Assembly: GCA_014380965.1 (NCBI GenBank)
Contig: JACMIV010000152.1
Location: forward strand, 1-5,991
Direction of reading: 5' to 3'
Source: Rhizobiaceae bacterium
Lineage (GTDB): Bacteria; Pseudomonadota; Alphaproteobacteria; Rhizobiales; Rhizobiaceae
Length of the DNA stretch: 5,991 nt
In this document: positions 1-5,991 of the stretch, in pieces
Layout of the letters: each line of letters opens with the position of its first letter
Numbering within the stretch: the stretch's first letter is position 1
The notes under the pieces: model-generated
What the model saw: only the letters and a program-made list of their open reading frames with translations
Database searches by the model: none
What the model was told of the DNA's origin: nothing
Translations under genes and position numbers: made by a program

Positions 1-1110
1 CCCTACTTCCTCGGCCGTCGCCTCGCCGCCGGTTTTGACATCTACACGACGGAAAACACATCGGAATCCTACGATGTCGAGCGGATCGGCGGCTCGCTCC
101 GTCTGGCAGCTCCCATCACGGAAGAGATCACGGCCCAGGTCGCCTACAACTTCAAGCAGGAGAAATTCGGCGACGACGATGGTGGTCGCGGTGTTGAGGA
201 AGTTTATGTCGACAACGACGACAGATTTACCAATGGCTTTGGCGTTCTGACAAACGGCATCCCGGTGGTGGTTGGAAGCGTCGGCACCAACGGGGCGACG
301 GACGACACGGATATTATCAATGCAACTTGCGCAGATCCGGACCCGTTTGGTTTTGTTTCGGACGATGTGACTGGTCCGAACCAGACCGATTTCAGCACCG
401 CGCCGCGTTACACCCGCTCGACGATCATCAACGAGGCGATCTGCGACAGCCCCTACACGACCTCGTCCGTCTCCTACGCGCTGACCTACAACACGCTCGA
501 CTCCACCACGGATCCGCGCAACGGCATCATTGCGTCCTTCGGACAGGAATTCGCCGGCGTCGGCGGCGATGCGAGCTTCATCAAGTCGACGGCCAAGGCG
601 TCCTACTTCCAGCAGCTGCAGGAAGAGTATGACGTTGTCGGACAGCTCAGCGTCGGCGGCGGCAACGTCACCGGTCTCGGCGACGACCTCCGCGTCTTCG
701 ACAACTTCTTCAAGGGCCAGGACGTCGTTCGCGGCTTTGAAACGAAGGGCATCGGCCCGCGCCAGTTCCAGCTCGACAGCGATGGAGACATGGTCGGCGA
801 CGGCGTGGCCATCGGCGGCGAGAACTTCCTCAACGCGTCCGCCGAGGCGACCTTCCCGCTGCCGGGTCTGTCGCGTGACTTCGGCTTCCGCGGCGCGGTC
901 TTCGCGGATGCGGGGACGCTCTGGGGAACCGAGTTCGACGGCCAGTCCGGCGTCGTCGGCGACGAACTCGAAGTTCGCGCGTCCGCTGGTGTCGGCTTGA
1001 TCTGGGCCTCTCCTTTCGGTCCTCTGCGCGTCAACTACGCCCACCCCTTCATGAAGGAGGACTTCGACGAGACGCAGGAGCTTTCCTTCGGCTTCTCGAC
1101 GCGGTTCTAG
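1..1110 (+). CDS. bamA: BamA outer-membrane assembly factor, C-terminal barrel (5' truncated by window edge)
   Basis: BamA is the core of the BAM complex, which folds and inserts beta-barrel proteins into the outer membrane. The reading frame is open from base 1 to the TAG at 1108-1110, giving 369 residues. That is about the length of the 16-strand barrel, so the POTRA domains lie upstream of the window. Visible hallmarks are the VRGF motif of loop L6 (fragment residues 243-246, bases 727-738), the following G-I-G-P-R stretch, the ASAGVGLIWASPFGPLRVNY block near the end, and a last strand ending in Phe (FSTRF), the usual outer-membrane beta-signal. Residues 57-154 form an unusually long, Asp-rich putative extracellular loop with Cys110 and Cys148, in DNA of different codon use (see findings). 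No skp gene follows, unlike in enterobacteria; lpxD comes next after 48 bases. Identification is firm; the loop boundaries are my estimate. Confidence 0.95.
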   Translation, partial: PYFLGRRLAAGFDIYTTENTSESYDVERIGGSLRLAAPITEEITAQVAYNFKQEKFGDDDGGRGVEEVYVDNDDRFTNGFGVLTNGIPVVVGSVGTNGATDDTDIINATCADPDPFGFVSDDVTGPNQTDFSTAPRYTRSTIINEAICDSPYTTSSVSYALTYNTLDSTTDPRNGIIASFGQEFAGVGGDASFIKSTAKASYFQQLQEEYDVVGQLSVGGGNVTGLGDDLRVFDNFFKGQDVVRGFETKGIGPRQFQLDSDGDMVGDGVAIGGENFLNASAEATFPLPGLSRDFGFRGAVFADAGTLWGTEFDGQSGVVGDELEVRASAGVGLIWASPFGPLRVNYAHPFMKEDFDETQELSFGFSTRF

Positions 1111-1158
1111 GGCGAACGGGGTGGACAGGGCGCTCGCGATCCTGTCCACCCTCCGGTC
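1111..1158 (+). promoter_or_regulatory. bamA-lpxD gap with an 11-bp inverted repeat (hairpin)
   Basis: The left arm GGGTGGACAGG (1119-1129) is perfectly complementary to CCTGTCCACCC (1141-1151), with an 11-base loop. The hairpin starts 8 bases after the bamA stop and ends 7 bases before the lpxD ATG. No run of T follows, so it is not a classical intrinsic terminator. It could be a partial terminator or attenuator, an mRNA 3'-end stabiliser for bamA, or a structure limiting ribosome access to lpxD, which has no clear Shine-Dalgarno sequence. The repeat is seen directly; any function is inference. Confidence 0.55.
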
Positions 1159-2235
1159 ATGACCTCACATCGCTTCTTCGAGAGGGGCACAGGCCTCTCG
1201 CTTCAGGAAATCTGCGATCTGTCCGGGGCCGAGCTCGGCCCTTCGACGGATGGCGCACGCCGTGTCGACGGGGTCGCCGCACTCGACGGCGCCGGCCCGA
1301 GCGATATCAGCTTCTTCGACAACCTCCGTTACACCGACCTGCTCGCGGGGACCTCGGCCGGGTGCGTCATCGTCTCCAAGCGTAGCCTGCCGCTTATGCC
1401 AGAGGGAATCTGCGTCCTCGTCGCCCGCGACCCGGCCAGAGCCTTCGCGCTCGCCGGCCGCGCGCTGTATCCCCAGTCCCTGACGCCTGCCGGCATCGGC
1501 ATCGGCCTGGCGATCGGCCCCGGCGCCTATGTCGATCCCTCGGCCGTTCTTGAGGATGGCGTCGTCGTCGAGCCCAACGCGGTGATCGGGCCGGGCGTCG
1601 CGATCGGTTCCGGGACCATCGTCGGAGCCGGCGCCGTGGTCGGACGGGGCTGCCAGATCGGGCGCGACTGCCGGATCGGCTCGCAGGTCAGCATCCAATT
1701 CGCGCTGCTCGGCAACCGGGTGATCCTCCATCCTGGCGTCCGCATCGGACAGGACGGTTTCGGCTATGCGGCCGGACGCGACGGCATTCTGAAGGTCGTG
1801 CAGATCGGCCGCGTCATCATTCAGGACAACGTCGAAATCGGCGCCAACACCACCGTCGACCGCGGCGCAATCCGGGACACGGTGATCGGCGAAAACACCA
1901 AGATCGACAACCTCGTGCAGGTCGCGCACAACGTGCGGATCGGCCGCAACTGCCTCGTCGCGGGTCAGGTGGCCCTCGCCGGAAGCGTCACGATCGAGGA
2001 CGGCGTCGTCATCGGCGGGCAGACCGGCGTCAACAATCACGTGACGGTCGGCGCGGGCGCACAGATCGCCGCGATCAGCAGCGTCGCCGGGGACGTGCCG
2101 TCCGGCGCCCGCTGGGGTGGCACGCCCGCCAAGCCCGTGCGGGACTGGTTCCGCGAAGTGACCTGGGTTAGTGAGATGGCGAAGACGAGACGGGCGCCAG
2201 GGGGCCGCAATGAGCGAAACGACGACGACGCTTGA
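1159..2235 (+). CDS. lpxD: UDP-3-O-(3-hydroxyacyl)glucosamine N-acyltransferase LpxD
   Basis: LpxD transfers a 3-hydroxyacyl chain from acyl-ACP to the 2-amino group of UDP-3-O-acyl-glucosamine, the third step of lipid A synthesis, in the cytoplasm. The 358-residue product is close to family length. Residues about 20-100 form the uridine-binding N-terminal domain, including [10 protein letters not shown] (51-60). Residues about 112-315 are left-handed beta-helix hexapeptide repeats. GQDGFGYA (197-204) and TTVDRGA (231-237) are family signatures. His257 in VAHNVRIG matches the catalytic His239 of E. coli LpxD. His294 in NNHVTV matches E. coli His276; the 37-residue spacing is the same in both. 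The C-terminal tail is charged ([17 protein letters not shown]). ATG 1159 is chosen because bamA's stop lies in the same frame just upstream and no GTG or TTG start lies between. There is no obvious ribosome-binding site. The last 26 bases overlap fabZ. Confidence 0.97.
   Translation: MTSHRFFERGTGLSLQEICDLSGAELGPSTDGARRVDGVAALDGAGPSDISFFDNLRYTDLLAGTSAGCVIVSKRSLPLMPEGICVLVARDPARAFALAGRALYPQSLTPAGIGIGLAIGPGAYVDPSAVLEDGVVVEPNAVIGPGVAIGSGTIVGAGAVVGRGCQIGRDCRIGSQVSIQFALLGNRVILHPGVRIGQDGFGYAAGRDGILKVVQIGRVIIQDNVEIGANTTVDRGAIRDTVIGENTKIDNLVQVAHNVRIGRNCLVAGQVALAGSVTIEDGVVIGGQTGVNNHVTVGAGAQIAAISSVAGDVPSGARWGGTPAKPVRDWFREVTWVSEMAKTRRAPGGRNERNDDDA
2198..2212 (+). promoter_or_regulatory. Ribosome-binding site and start that set the fabZ N-terminus
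   Basis: A purine run AGGGGG (2199-2204) lies 5 bases before the ATG at 2210, inside the end of lpxD. The frame also opens with a GTG at 2171, but the 13 residues it would add are arginine-rich lpxD shadow sequence unlike FabZ, so the ATG at 2210 is preferred. Confidence 0.7.
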
Positions 2236-2692
2236 AAGCGTCGACATCCTCCAGATCCTCGAGCTCCTGCCGCATCGCTATCCCTTCCTGATGGTCGATC
2301 GCATCATCGGCATCGATGCCGACCGCAAGGCGGTCGGCATCAAGAACGTGACCGCTAACGAGCCGCATTTCCAGGGCCATTTTCCCGGCGCGCCAGTCAT
2401 GCCAGGCGTGCTCATCATCGAGGGAATGGCGCAGACGGCGGGCGCCATCTGCACGCTGGCGATGGGCGGCGGTGTTCCGCAGCTCGTGTATTTCATGACC
2501 ATCGACAATGCCAAGTTCCGCCGTCCGGTCGTGCCCGGCGACAGGCTGGAGTATCACGTCCAGCAGAGCAAGAAGCGCGGCAACATCTGGAAGTTCGACT
2601 GCGTGGCGATCGTGGATGGAACGAAGGTGGCCGAGGCTACCGTCAGCGCGATGCTCGTCGCCCGCGAGAACGGCGGACCGTCGGCTCCATGA
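2210..2692 (+). CDS. fabZ: (3R)-hydroxyacyl-ACP dehydratase FabZ
   Basis: FabZ dehydrates (3R)-hydroxyacyl-ACP to trans-2-enoyl-ACP in type II fatty acid elongation, in the cytoplasm. It therefore competes with LpxA and LpxD for the same 3-hydroxyacyl-ACP pool. The product is 160 residues with a single hot-dog fold. [11 protein letters not shown] (21-31) is the family's N-terminal signature. The active site is His57 in [12 protein letters not shown] and Glu71 in [10 protein letters not shown]; their 14-residue spacing equals that of His49/Glu63 in Pseudomonas Fab[18 protein letters not shown] (95-111) is the usual second block. The short form and the HFPGxPVMPGV wording favour FabZ over the isomerase-dehydratase FabA. 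It starts inside lpxD (26-base overlap), and its TGA at 2690-2692 overlaps the lpxA ATG, so translation is probably coupled on both sides. Confidence 0.97.
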   Translation: MSETTTTLESVDILQILELLPHRYPFLMVDRIIGIDADRKAVGIKNVTANEPHFQGHFPGAPVMPGVLIIEGMAQTAGAICTLAMGGGVPQLVYFMTIDNAKFRRPVVPGDRLEYHVQQSKKRGNIWKFDCVAIVDGTKVAEATVSAMLVARENGGPSAP

Positions 2693-3489
2693 TCGTTCAT
2701 CCGTCCGCCATCGTCGAGGCGGGTGCCGAGATCGGCGAAGGGGCCGAAATCGGCCCGTTCTGCCATATCGGCCCGCAGGTTCGCCTCGGGCCCGGCGCGC
2801 GGCTGCGATCCCATGTCGTCATCGCCGGCAACACCGTCATCGGCGCCAATGCGAGCATCTTCCCGTTCGCCTCGATCGGGCACGCGCCGCAGCATCTGAA
2901 ATACAAGGGCGAGGACACCCGCCTCGTCATCGGGGACAATTGTCTCGTGCGCGAGAGCGTCACGATGAATCCGGGAACCGTGCAGGGACGGTCGGAAACG
3001 ACGGTGGGCGACAACTGCGCCTTCTTCACCGGAGCCCACGTCGCCCATGACTGCCTCATCGGCTCGAACGTGACGCTGATCAACAACGTCATGCTCGCCG
3101 GCCATTGCGTCGTCGGAGATTACGCCACCATCGCGGGGGGGTCGGGCATCCATCAGTTCACCCGCATCGGCCACCATGCCTATGTCGGCGGCCTTGCGGC
3201 CGTCGAGGGAGACGTCATTCCATTCGGCATGGTGCTCGGGAACCGCGCCTATCTCTCCGGCCTCAACGTCATCGGCATGAAGCGCGCGGGCTTCAACCGC
3301 GAGGCGGTGCGGAACGTGCGCAAGGCCTACCGCATGCTCTTCTCGGATGATCTGACGTTTAAGGAAAACATCGACGAGGTGCAGGGCGAGTATCCCGAGG
3401 ACCCGCTGGTCCAGGATCTCCTTTCCTTCATCCGATCAGGCGGCGATCGTGCCATCTGCTTCCCCCGGCAAGCGCCCCGGCCGTCGTGA
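2689..3489 (+). CDS. lpxA: UDP-N-acetylglucosamine 3-O-acyltransferase LpxA
   Basis: LpxA performs the first step of lipid A synthesis, moving a 3-hydroxyacyl chain from ACP to the 3-OH of UDP-GlcNAc; the enzyme is a cytoplasmic trimer. The product is 266 residues. It starts [10 protein letters not shown] and has hexapeptide repeats to about residue 185, then a helical C-terminal domain. His120 in [10 protein letters not shown] matches the catalytic His125 of E. coli LpxA. From there the alignment runs without gaps through His139 and His155 to Gly168, which corresponds to E. coli Gly173, the hydrocarbon ruler. [19 protein letters not shown] (184-202) is the family's conserved block. The tail ([11 protein letters not shown]) is a little extended past the family core. 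The ATG overlaps the fabZ stop by 4 bases (ATGA) with only a weak upstream GGCGGA, suggesting translational coupling. The TGA at 3487-3489 overlaps the lpxI GTG. Confidence 0.97.
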   Translation: MIVHPSAIVEAGAEIGEGAEIGPFCHIGPQVRLGPGARLRSHVVIAGNTVIGANASIFPFASIGHAPQHLKYKGEDTRLVIGDNCLVRESVTMNPGTVQGRSETTVGDNCAFFTGAHVAHDCLIGSNVTLINNVMLAGHCVVGDYATIAGGSGIHQFTRIGHHAYVGGLAAVEGDVIPFGMVLGNRAYLSGLNVIGMKRAGFNREAVRNVRKAYRMLFSDDLTFKENIDEVQGEYPEDPLVQDLLSFIRSGGDRAICFPRQAPRPS

Positions 3490-4394
3490 CGATGATGTCC
3501 GCCGTCGGTTCGCAGGTCGTCGGCCCTTCCTTTCCGGGCGAGCCGCTCGGCGTCATCTCAGGCGGCGGCGACCTGCCTCGGGTCGTCTGCGAGGCGGCGA
3601 AGGCGCACGGCTGGGAACCGACGATCGTCTCGATCGGTGACGGAATCGGTTTGGACTGGGCGCCTTATGCGAGCCGTCCGATGCCGTGGGGCCAGCTTGG
3701 CAATGCCTTCGATCACTTCCAGAAGTCCGGGGTGAAACGCCTCGTCTTCTGCGGCACCGTGTCGATCCGACCGGATTACCGATCCATCCTCCCAAGCCTT
3801 CGCACGATCGCGATGCTGCCGGAAATCTTCCGCGTGATCCGCGGGGGCGATGACACCCTCCTGCGGGCAGCGGCAGCGGCTTTCGAAAAACGCGGCTTTG
3901 AGGTTCTCGCCGTGCAAGACATCGCGCCCGAACTCCTGATGCCGTCGGGATGCCTGACGCGGCAGTCTCCTTCGGCAGTGGAGGACACCGCCATCGCGCG
4001 CGGCATCGCCGCCGCAACGGCGCTTGGCGCGCTGGATGTCGGACAGGCTGTCGTCGCATCGAAGGACCGCGTGATCGCACTCGAAGGTATCGAGGGGACA
4101 CGTGAAATGCTCCAGCGCGTCGCGGACCTTCGCCGTCGCGGCCGGGTCGGCCCCGCGGAGCGCTGCGTGCTAGTCAAGGGCGTCAAGCCGGATCAGGATC
4201 TGCGGTTCGACCTGCCGGCGATCGGCATCTCGACCATCGAAGAGGCGGCCGCCGCCGGCCTTGCCGGCATCGCGCTCAGCGCGGGCCATGCCCTCGTCAT
4301 TCGCCTCGAGGAGGTCGTCGCGGCAGCAGAGATAAGCCGGCTTTTTATAGTGGGAACCACAGGAGACAGGCAACGGGGGGAATCCCTCCCGTGA
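3486..4394 (+). CDS. lpxI: UDP-2,3-diacylglucosamine pyrophosphatase LpxI
   Basis: LpxI (formerly DUF1009) hydrolyses UDP-2,3-diacylglucosamine to lipid X and UMP. It replaces the unrelated LpxH of gamma-proteobacteria, which fits its place between lpxA and lpxB. The product is 302 residues from the GTG at 3486. VISGGGDLPR (23-32) is the N-terminal signature. The lines GGDDTLLRA (120-128), VQDIAPELL (143-151), DVGQAVV (184-190) and VLVKGVKPDQDLRFDLPAIG (228-247) follow the family order. Asp242 in FDLPAIG is my best candidate for the essential Asp225 described in Caulobacter LpxI; I inferred this from memory, not from an alignment. Residues 204-208 read GTREM, where I recall GTD being usual. 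Alternative starts are ATG 3492 and 3495. GTG 3486 overlaps the lpxA stop as GTGA, the same arrangement as the next junction. The N-terminus is about 20 residues longer than the core needs. Confidence 0.93.
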   Translation: MTMMSAVGSQVVGPSFPGEPLGVISGGGDLPRVVCEAAKAHGWEPTIVSIGDGIGLDWAPYASRPMPWGQLGNAFDHFQKSGVKRLVFCGTVSIRPDYRSILPSLRTIAMLPEIFRVIRGGDDTLLRAAAAAFEKRGFEVLAVQDIAPELLMPSGCLTRQSPSAVEDTAIARGIAAATALGALDVGQAVVASKDRVIALEGIEGTREMLQRVADLRRRGRVGPAERCVLVKGVKPDQDLRFDLPAIGISTIEEAAAAGLAGIALSAGHALVIRLEEVVAAAEISRLFIVGTTGDRQRGESLP

Positions 4395-5563
4395 AGATCG
4401 CCTTCGTCGTCGGCGAGACCTCCAGCGATCTCCTCGGAGCCGATCTTGCGCGGGGTCTCAACCGCCGTCTCGGCGCAAACCTCGACCTAGTCGGCCTCGG
4501 AGGCGATGCTCTCGCCGCGGAAGGCCTCGTCAGCCTCTTCGACATCGACGAGCTCTCGATCATCGGCATCGGCGCGATCCTCGGGCGCCTGCCGCAGCTT
4601 TATCTGCGGCTGATGCAGACGGTCGATCACATCGTCGCAGCAAGGCCCGACGCGCTGATCATCATCGACAGTTACGTCTTTTCCCACAATGTCGCCCGGC
4701 GTGTCCGCCGCGCGCTTCCAAGCCTTCCGATCGTCAATTACGTCCCTCCGGCGGTTTGGGCGCATCATCCCGGTCGCGCAGCCGGCATGCGGACCTATGT
4801 CGATCGCGCGATCTGCCTTTTTCCCTTCGAGCAGGACGTTTATCGCCGACTCGGCGGACCGCCAGCTAGCTATGTCGGCCATCCGCTCATGCGCCAGCCA
4901 CAGCTTTCCGCCATCATGGCGCGGCTCGACGGGGAGGGGGACATCAGCCTTCCGCCGAAAAAACCGCCCACGCTCCTCGTTCTGCCCGGCTCGCGGCGCG
5001 GGGAGGTCAAGCGGCTGTCGGAAGACTTCGCCCGAACGCTTGCCGTCCTGTCAGCCCGAATGCCAGGGCTGCGGGCCATCCTGCCGGCTGTTCCGCGGCT
5101 GAAGGGCATGATCGAGGCACGCGTCGCCGGCTGGGACGTGAAGCCGGAGATCGTGATGGGCGAAGAAGCCAAGTGGGAGGCCTTCGCGCAAGCGGACGGC
5201 GCCCTCGCAGCCTCGGGAACCGTCGCGCTGGAACTTGCGCTTGCCGGTGTCCCGATGGCGGTCTGCTATCGTCTCGATCCGCTTTCCTATCGCCTTCGTC
5301 ATCTCATCGACGGCTGGACGGCATCCCTGCCGAACCACATCGCCGATCACCCGCTCGTGCCGGAACATTTCCACGAGTTCATTCGCCCGCAAGCCATCGC
5401 TAGGCGACTGGAACGCCTGATGACGGATACTCCCGAGCGGCAGGCCCAGGTGACGGGTTTCGCGGCCATCCGTCGGGCCATGGCTGTCGAGTCCGCGCCG
5501 GGAGACGCGGCAGCGGAAATCGTTCTGTCCGAAATTGCCCGTTCGAGAGAAAGGGCGACATGA
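4391..5563 (+). CDS. lpxB: Lipid A disaccharide synthase LpxB (divergent motifs)
   Basis: LpxB is a peripheral inner-membrane GT19 glycosyltransferase. It joins lipid X to UDP-2,3-diacylglucosamine to make the tetra-acyl disaccharide-1-phosphate. The product is 390 residues. MKIAFVVGETSSDLLGADL (1-19) is the N-terminal glycine motif. Asp93 in IIIDSYVF aligns with the required Asp98 of E. coli, and Arg202 in LPGSRRGEV with the required Arg201. ASGTVALELALAGVP (274-288) and SLPN (312-315) are the C-domain signatures. Several family positions are changed: ETSSD for ETSGD, IDSYVF for IDSPDF/IDAPDF, VWAHH for VWAWR, FPFE for LPFE (see findings). The GTG start overlaps the lpxI stop (GTGA). A G6 run (4375-4380) lies 10 bases upstream and could base-pair with the CCCTCCC just before the start. 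The stop lies inside the terminator stem. Confidence 0.95.
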   Translation: MKIAFVVGETSSDLLGADLARGLNRRLGANLDLVGLGGDALAAEGLVSLFDIDELSIIGIGAILGRLPQLYLRLMQTVDHIVAARPDALIIIDSYVFSHNVARRVRRALPSLPIVNYVPPAVWAHHPGRAAGMRTYVDRAICLFPFEQDVYRRLGGPPASYVGHPLMRQPQLSAIMARLDGEGDISLPPKKPPTLLVLPGSRRGEVKRLSEDFARTLAVLSARMPGLRAILPAVPRLKGMIEARVAGWDVKPEIVMGEEAKWEAFAQADGALAASGTVALELALAGVPMAVCYRLDPLSYRLRHLIDGWTASLPNHIADHPLVPEHFHEFIRPQAIARRLERLMTDTPERQAQVTGFAAIRRAMAVESAPGDAAAEIVLSEIARSRERAT

Positions 5564-5594
5564 AAACGGGCGCCACCGCGCCCGTTTTCATGTC
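5557..5594. terminator. Two-way intrinsic terminator between lpxB and gltA
   Basis: A perfect 17-bp stem (5557-5573 with 5578-5594) encloses a 4-base loop (CACC). The core is GC-rich (CGGGCGC/GCGCCCG) with AAAA on the left and TTTT on the right, so it reads as a hairpin followed by T on both strands. It sits between two convergent genes and can end transcription of both. The left arm contains the last codon and the TGA of lpxB (5561-5563), so a terminating ribosome would overlap the hairpin. The T run is short (4) and itself paired, so efficiency is uncertain. Confidence 0.8.
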
Positions 5595-5632
5595 CGTCCG
5601 ACAGCCCTGAGAAGCCGGCTTCGTCAACTTTT
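5595..5632. other. Remainder of lpxB-gltA gap: short palindrome and T6
   Basis: The rest of the gap holds the 12-base palindrome GAAGCCGGCTTC (5611-5622), then GTCAAC and six T (5629-5634) running into the gltA stop codon. On the + strand this resembles a weak back-up terminator (4-bp stem, 4-base loop), but the stem is short and 6 bases separate it from the T run. I see no gene here. Confidence 0.35.
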
Positions 5633-5991
5633 TTAGCGGCCGTCGACCGAGACGTAATCGCGCTGCGGGGCGCCCGTGTAAAGCTGACGGGGACGTCCGA
5701 TGCGCTGATGCGGGTCCTCGATCATCTCCTTCCACTGCGCGATCCAGCCGACGGTACGCGCAACGGCGAAGAGCACAGTGAACATCGTAGTCGGAAAGCC
5801 GAGCGCCTTCAGCGTGATGCCGGAATAGAAGTCGACGTTCGGATAGAGCTTCTTCTCGATGAAGTACTCGTCCTGCAGGGCGATGCGCTCCAGCTCCAGC
5901 GCGACCTTGACCAGCGGCTCGTCGTGGATCCCCAGCGAGTCGAGCACCTCGTGCATGGTCTTCTGCATGACCTTGGCGCGTGGGTCGTAGC
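5633..5991 (-). CDS. gltA: Citrate synthase GltA, C-terminal part (5' end outside window)
   Basis: Citrate synthase condenses acetyl-CoA and oxaloacetate to citrate, the entry step of the TCA cycle. The frame is open on the - strand from the window edge (5991) to the TAA at 5633-5635, giving 118 complete codons. The fragment begins [11 protein letters not shown], just after where the catalytic GHRVYKN histidine motif would lie, so that histidine is outside the window. [17 protein letters not shown] contains the catalytic Asp (codon 5831-5833; E. coli Asp362). [13 protein letters not shown] and [10 protein letters not shown] carry the two arginines that bind substrate carboxylates. The end, RDYVSVDGR, fits the large (type II) Gram-negative form. 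The ATG near 5968 is an internal Met, not the start. The gene converges on lpxB and shares its terminator; it has no role in lipid A synthesis. Confidence 0.96.
   Translation of the reverse strand, partial: YDPRAKVMQKTMHEVLDSLGIHDEPLVKVALELERIALQDEYFIEKKLYPNVDFYSGITLKALGFPTTMFTVLFAVARTVGWIAQWKEMIEDPHQRIGRPRQLYTGAPQRDYVSVDGR

Noticed and set aside
530..1000. 156-codon + strand frame inside bamA
   Set aside because: Ser/Arg/Ala-rich out-of-frame translation of a clearly conserved BamA barrel, with no domain signature.
1500..2060. Repeated ATCGGC-type units, considered as a DNA repeat or CRISPR-like array
   Set aside because: The period follows the protein hexapeptide repeats of LpxD (and again in LpxA); there are no constant repeats with unique spacers.
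2171..2209. GTG at 2171 as the fabZ start
   Set aside because: It would add 13 arginine-rich residues unlike FabZ; the ATG at 2210 has a well-placed AGGGGG.
1165..2247. 360-codon open frame on the - strand opposite lpxD
   Set aside because: It mirrors lpxD almost end to end, and its Asp/Ala/Arg-rich product has no recognisable domain. Long antisense frames are expected opposite GC-rich hexapeptide-repeat genes.
2554..3177. 207-codon open frame on the - strand opposite fabZ/lpxA
   Set aside because: Same effect: it is the shadow of GC-rich codons, crosses the boundary of two real genes, and has low-complexity acidic composition.
4346..4351. TATAGT as a definite lpxB promoter -10
   Set aside because: No acceptable -35 at 17 or 18 bases upstream, so it is kept only as a low-interest finding and not annotated as a promoter.
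4667..4684. Frameshift or sequencing error as the cause of IDSYVF in LpxB
   Set aside because: Neither alternative frame yields the PDF motif, and the frame remains correct with conserved sequence on both sides. A substitution error cannot be ruled out from sequence alone.

Overview
The window is one end of a lipid A and outer-membrane biogenesis cluster from a GC-rich alphaproteobacterium. Gene order on the + strand is bamA (3' end), lpxD, fabZ, lpxA, lpxI, lpxB. A convergent partial gltA follows on the - strand. This order, with lpxI between lpxA and lpxB, no skp between bamA and lpxD, and gltA facing the end of lpxB, is as I recall it for Hyphomicrobiales (Rhizobiales). Protein wording supports this, for example the citrate synthase C-terminus and the lipid A enzymes. 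I cannot name a genus.

Layout: 1-1110 encodes the C-terminal barrel of the assembly factor BamA, cut at its 5' end by the window edge. A 48-base gap (1111-1158) holds a perfect 11-bp inverted repeat. From 1159 to 5563 five genes are packed with no gaps. fabZ overlaps lpxD by 26 bases. The lpxA, lpxI and lpxB starts each overlap the preceding stop by 4 bases (ATGA, GTGA, GTGA). The short lpxB-gltA gap (5564-5632) carries a 17-bp hairpin with flanking A4/T4 that suits a two-way terminator. The 3' end of gltA fills the rest on the - strand.

How the genes work together: LpxA adds the first 3-hydroxyacyl chain to UDP-GlcNAc. LpxD adds the second after deacetylation by LpxC, which is not in the window. 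LpxI cleaves UDP-diacylglucosamine to lipid X, and LpxB joins lipid X to a second UDP-diacylglucosamine to give the disaccharide-1-phosphate. FabZ acts on the same 3-hydroxyacyl-ACP pool that LpxA and LpxD draw from. BamA inserts outer-membrane proteins, including the LPS translocon protein LptD. GltA belongs to the TCA cycle and is a neighbour by position only.

The window is mostly ordinary core genome, and I see no undescribed system, mobile element, CRISPR array or RNA gene. The observations most worth a second look are: a long, strongly acidic BamA loop with two cysteines, encoded by DNA with about three times the A/T third-position content of the rest of the barrel; an LpxB that has lost several residues usually conserved around its active-site motifs while keeping the key Asp and Arg; and the hairpin between bamA and lpxD.
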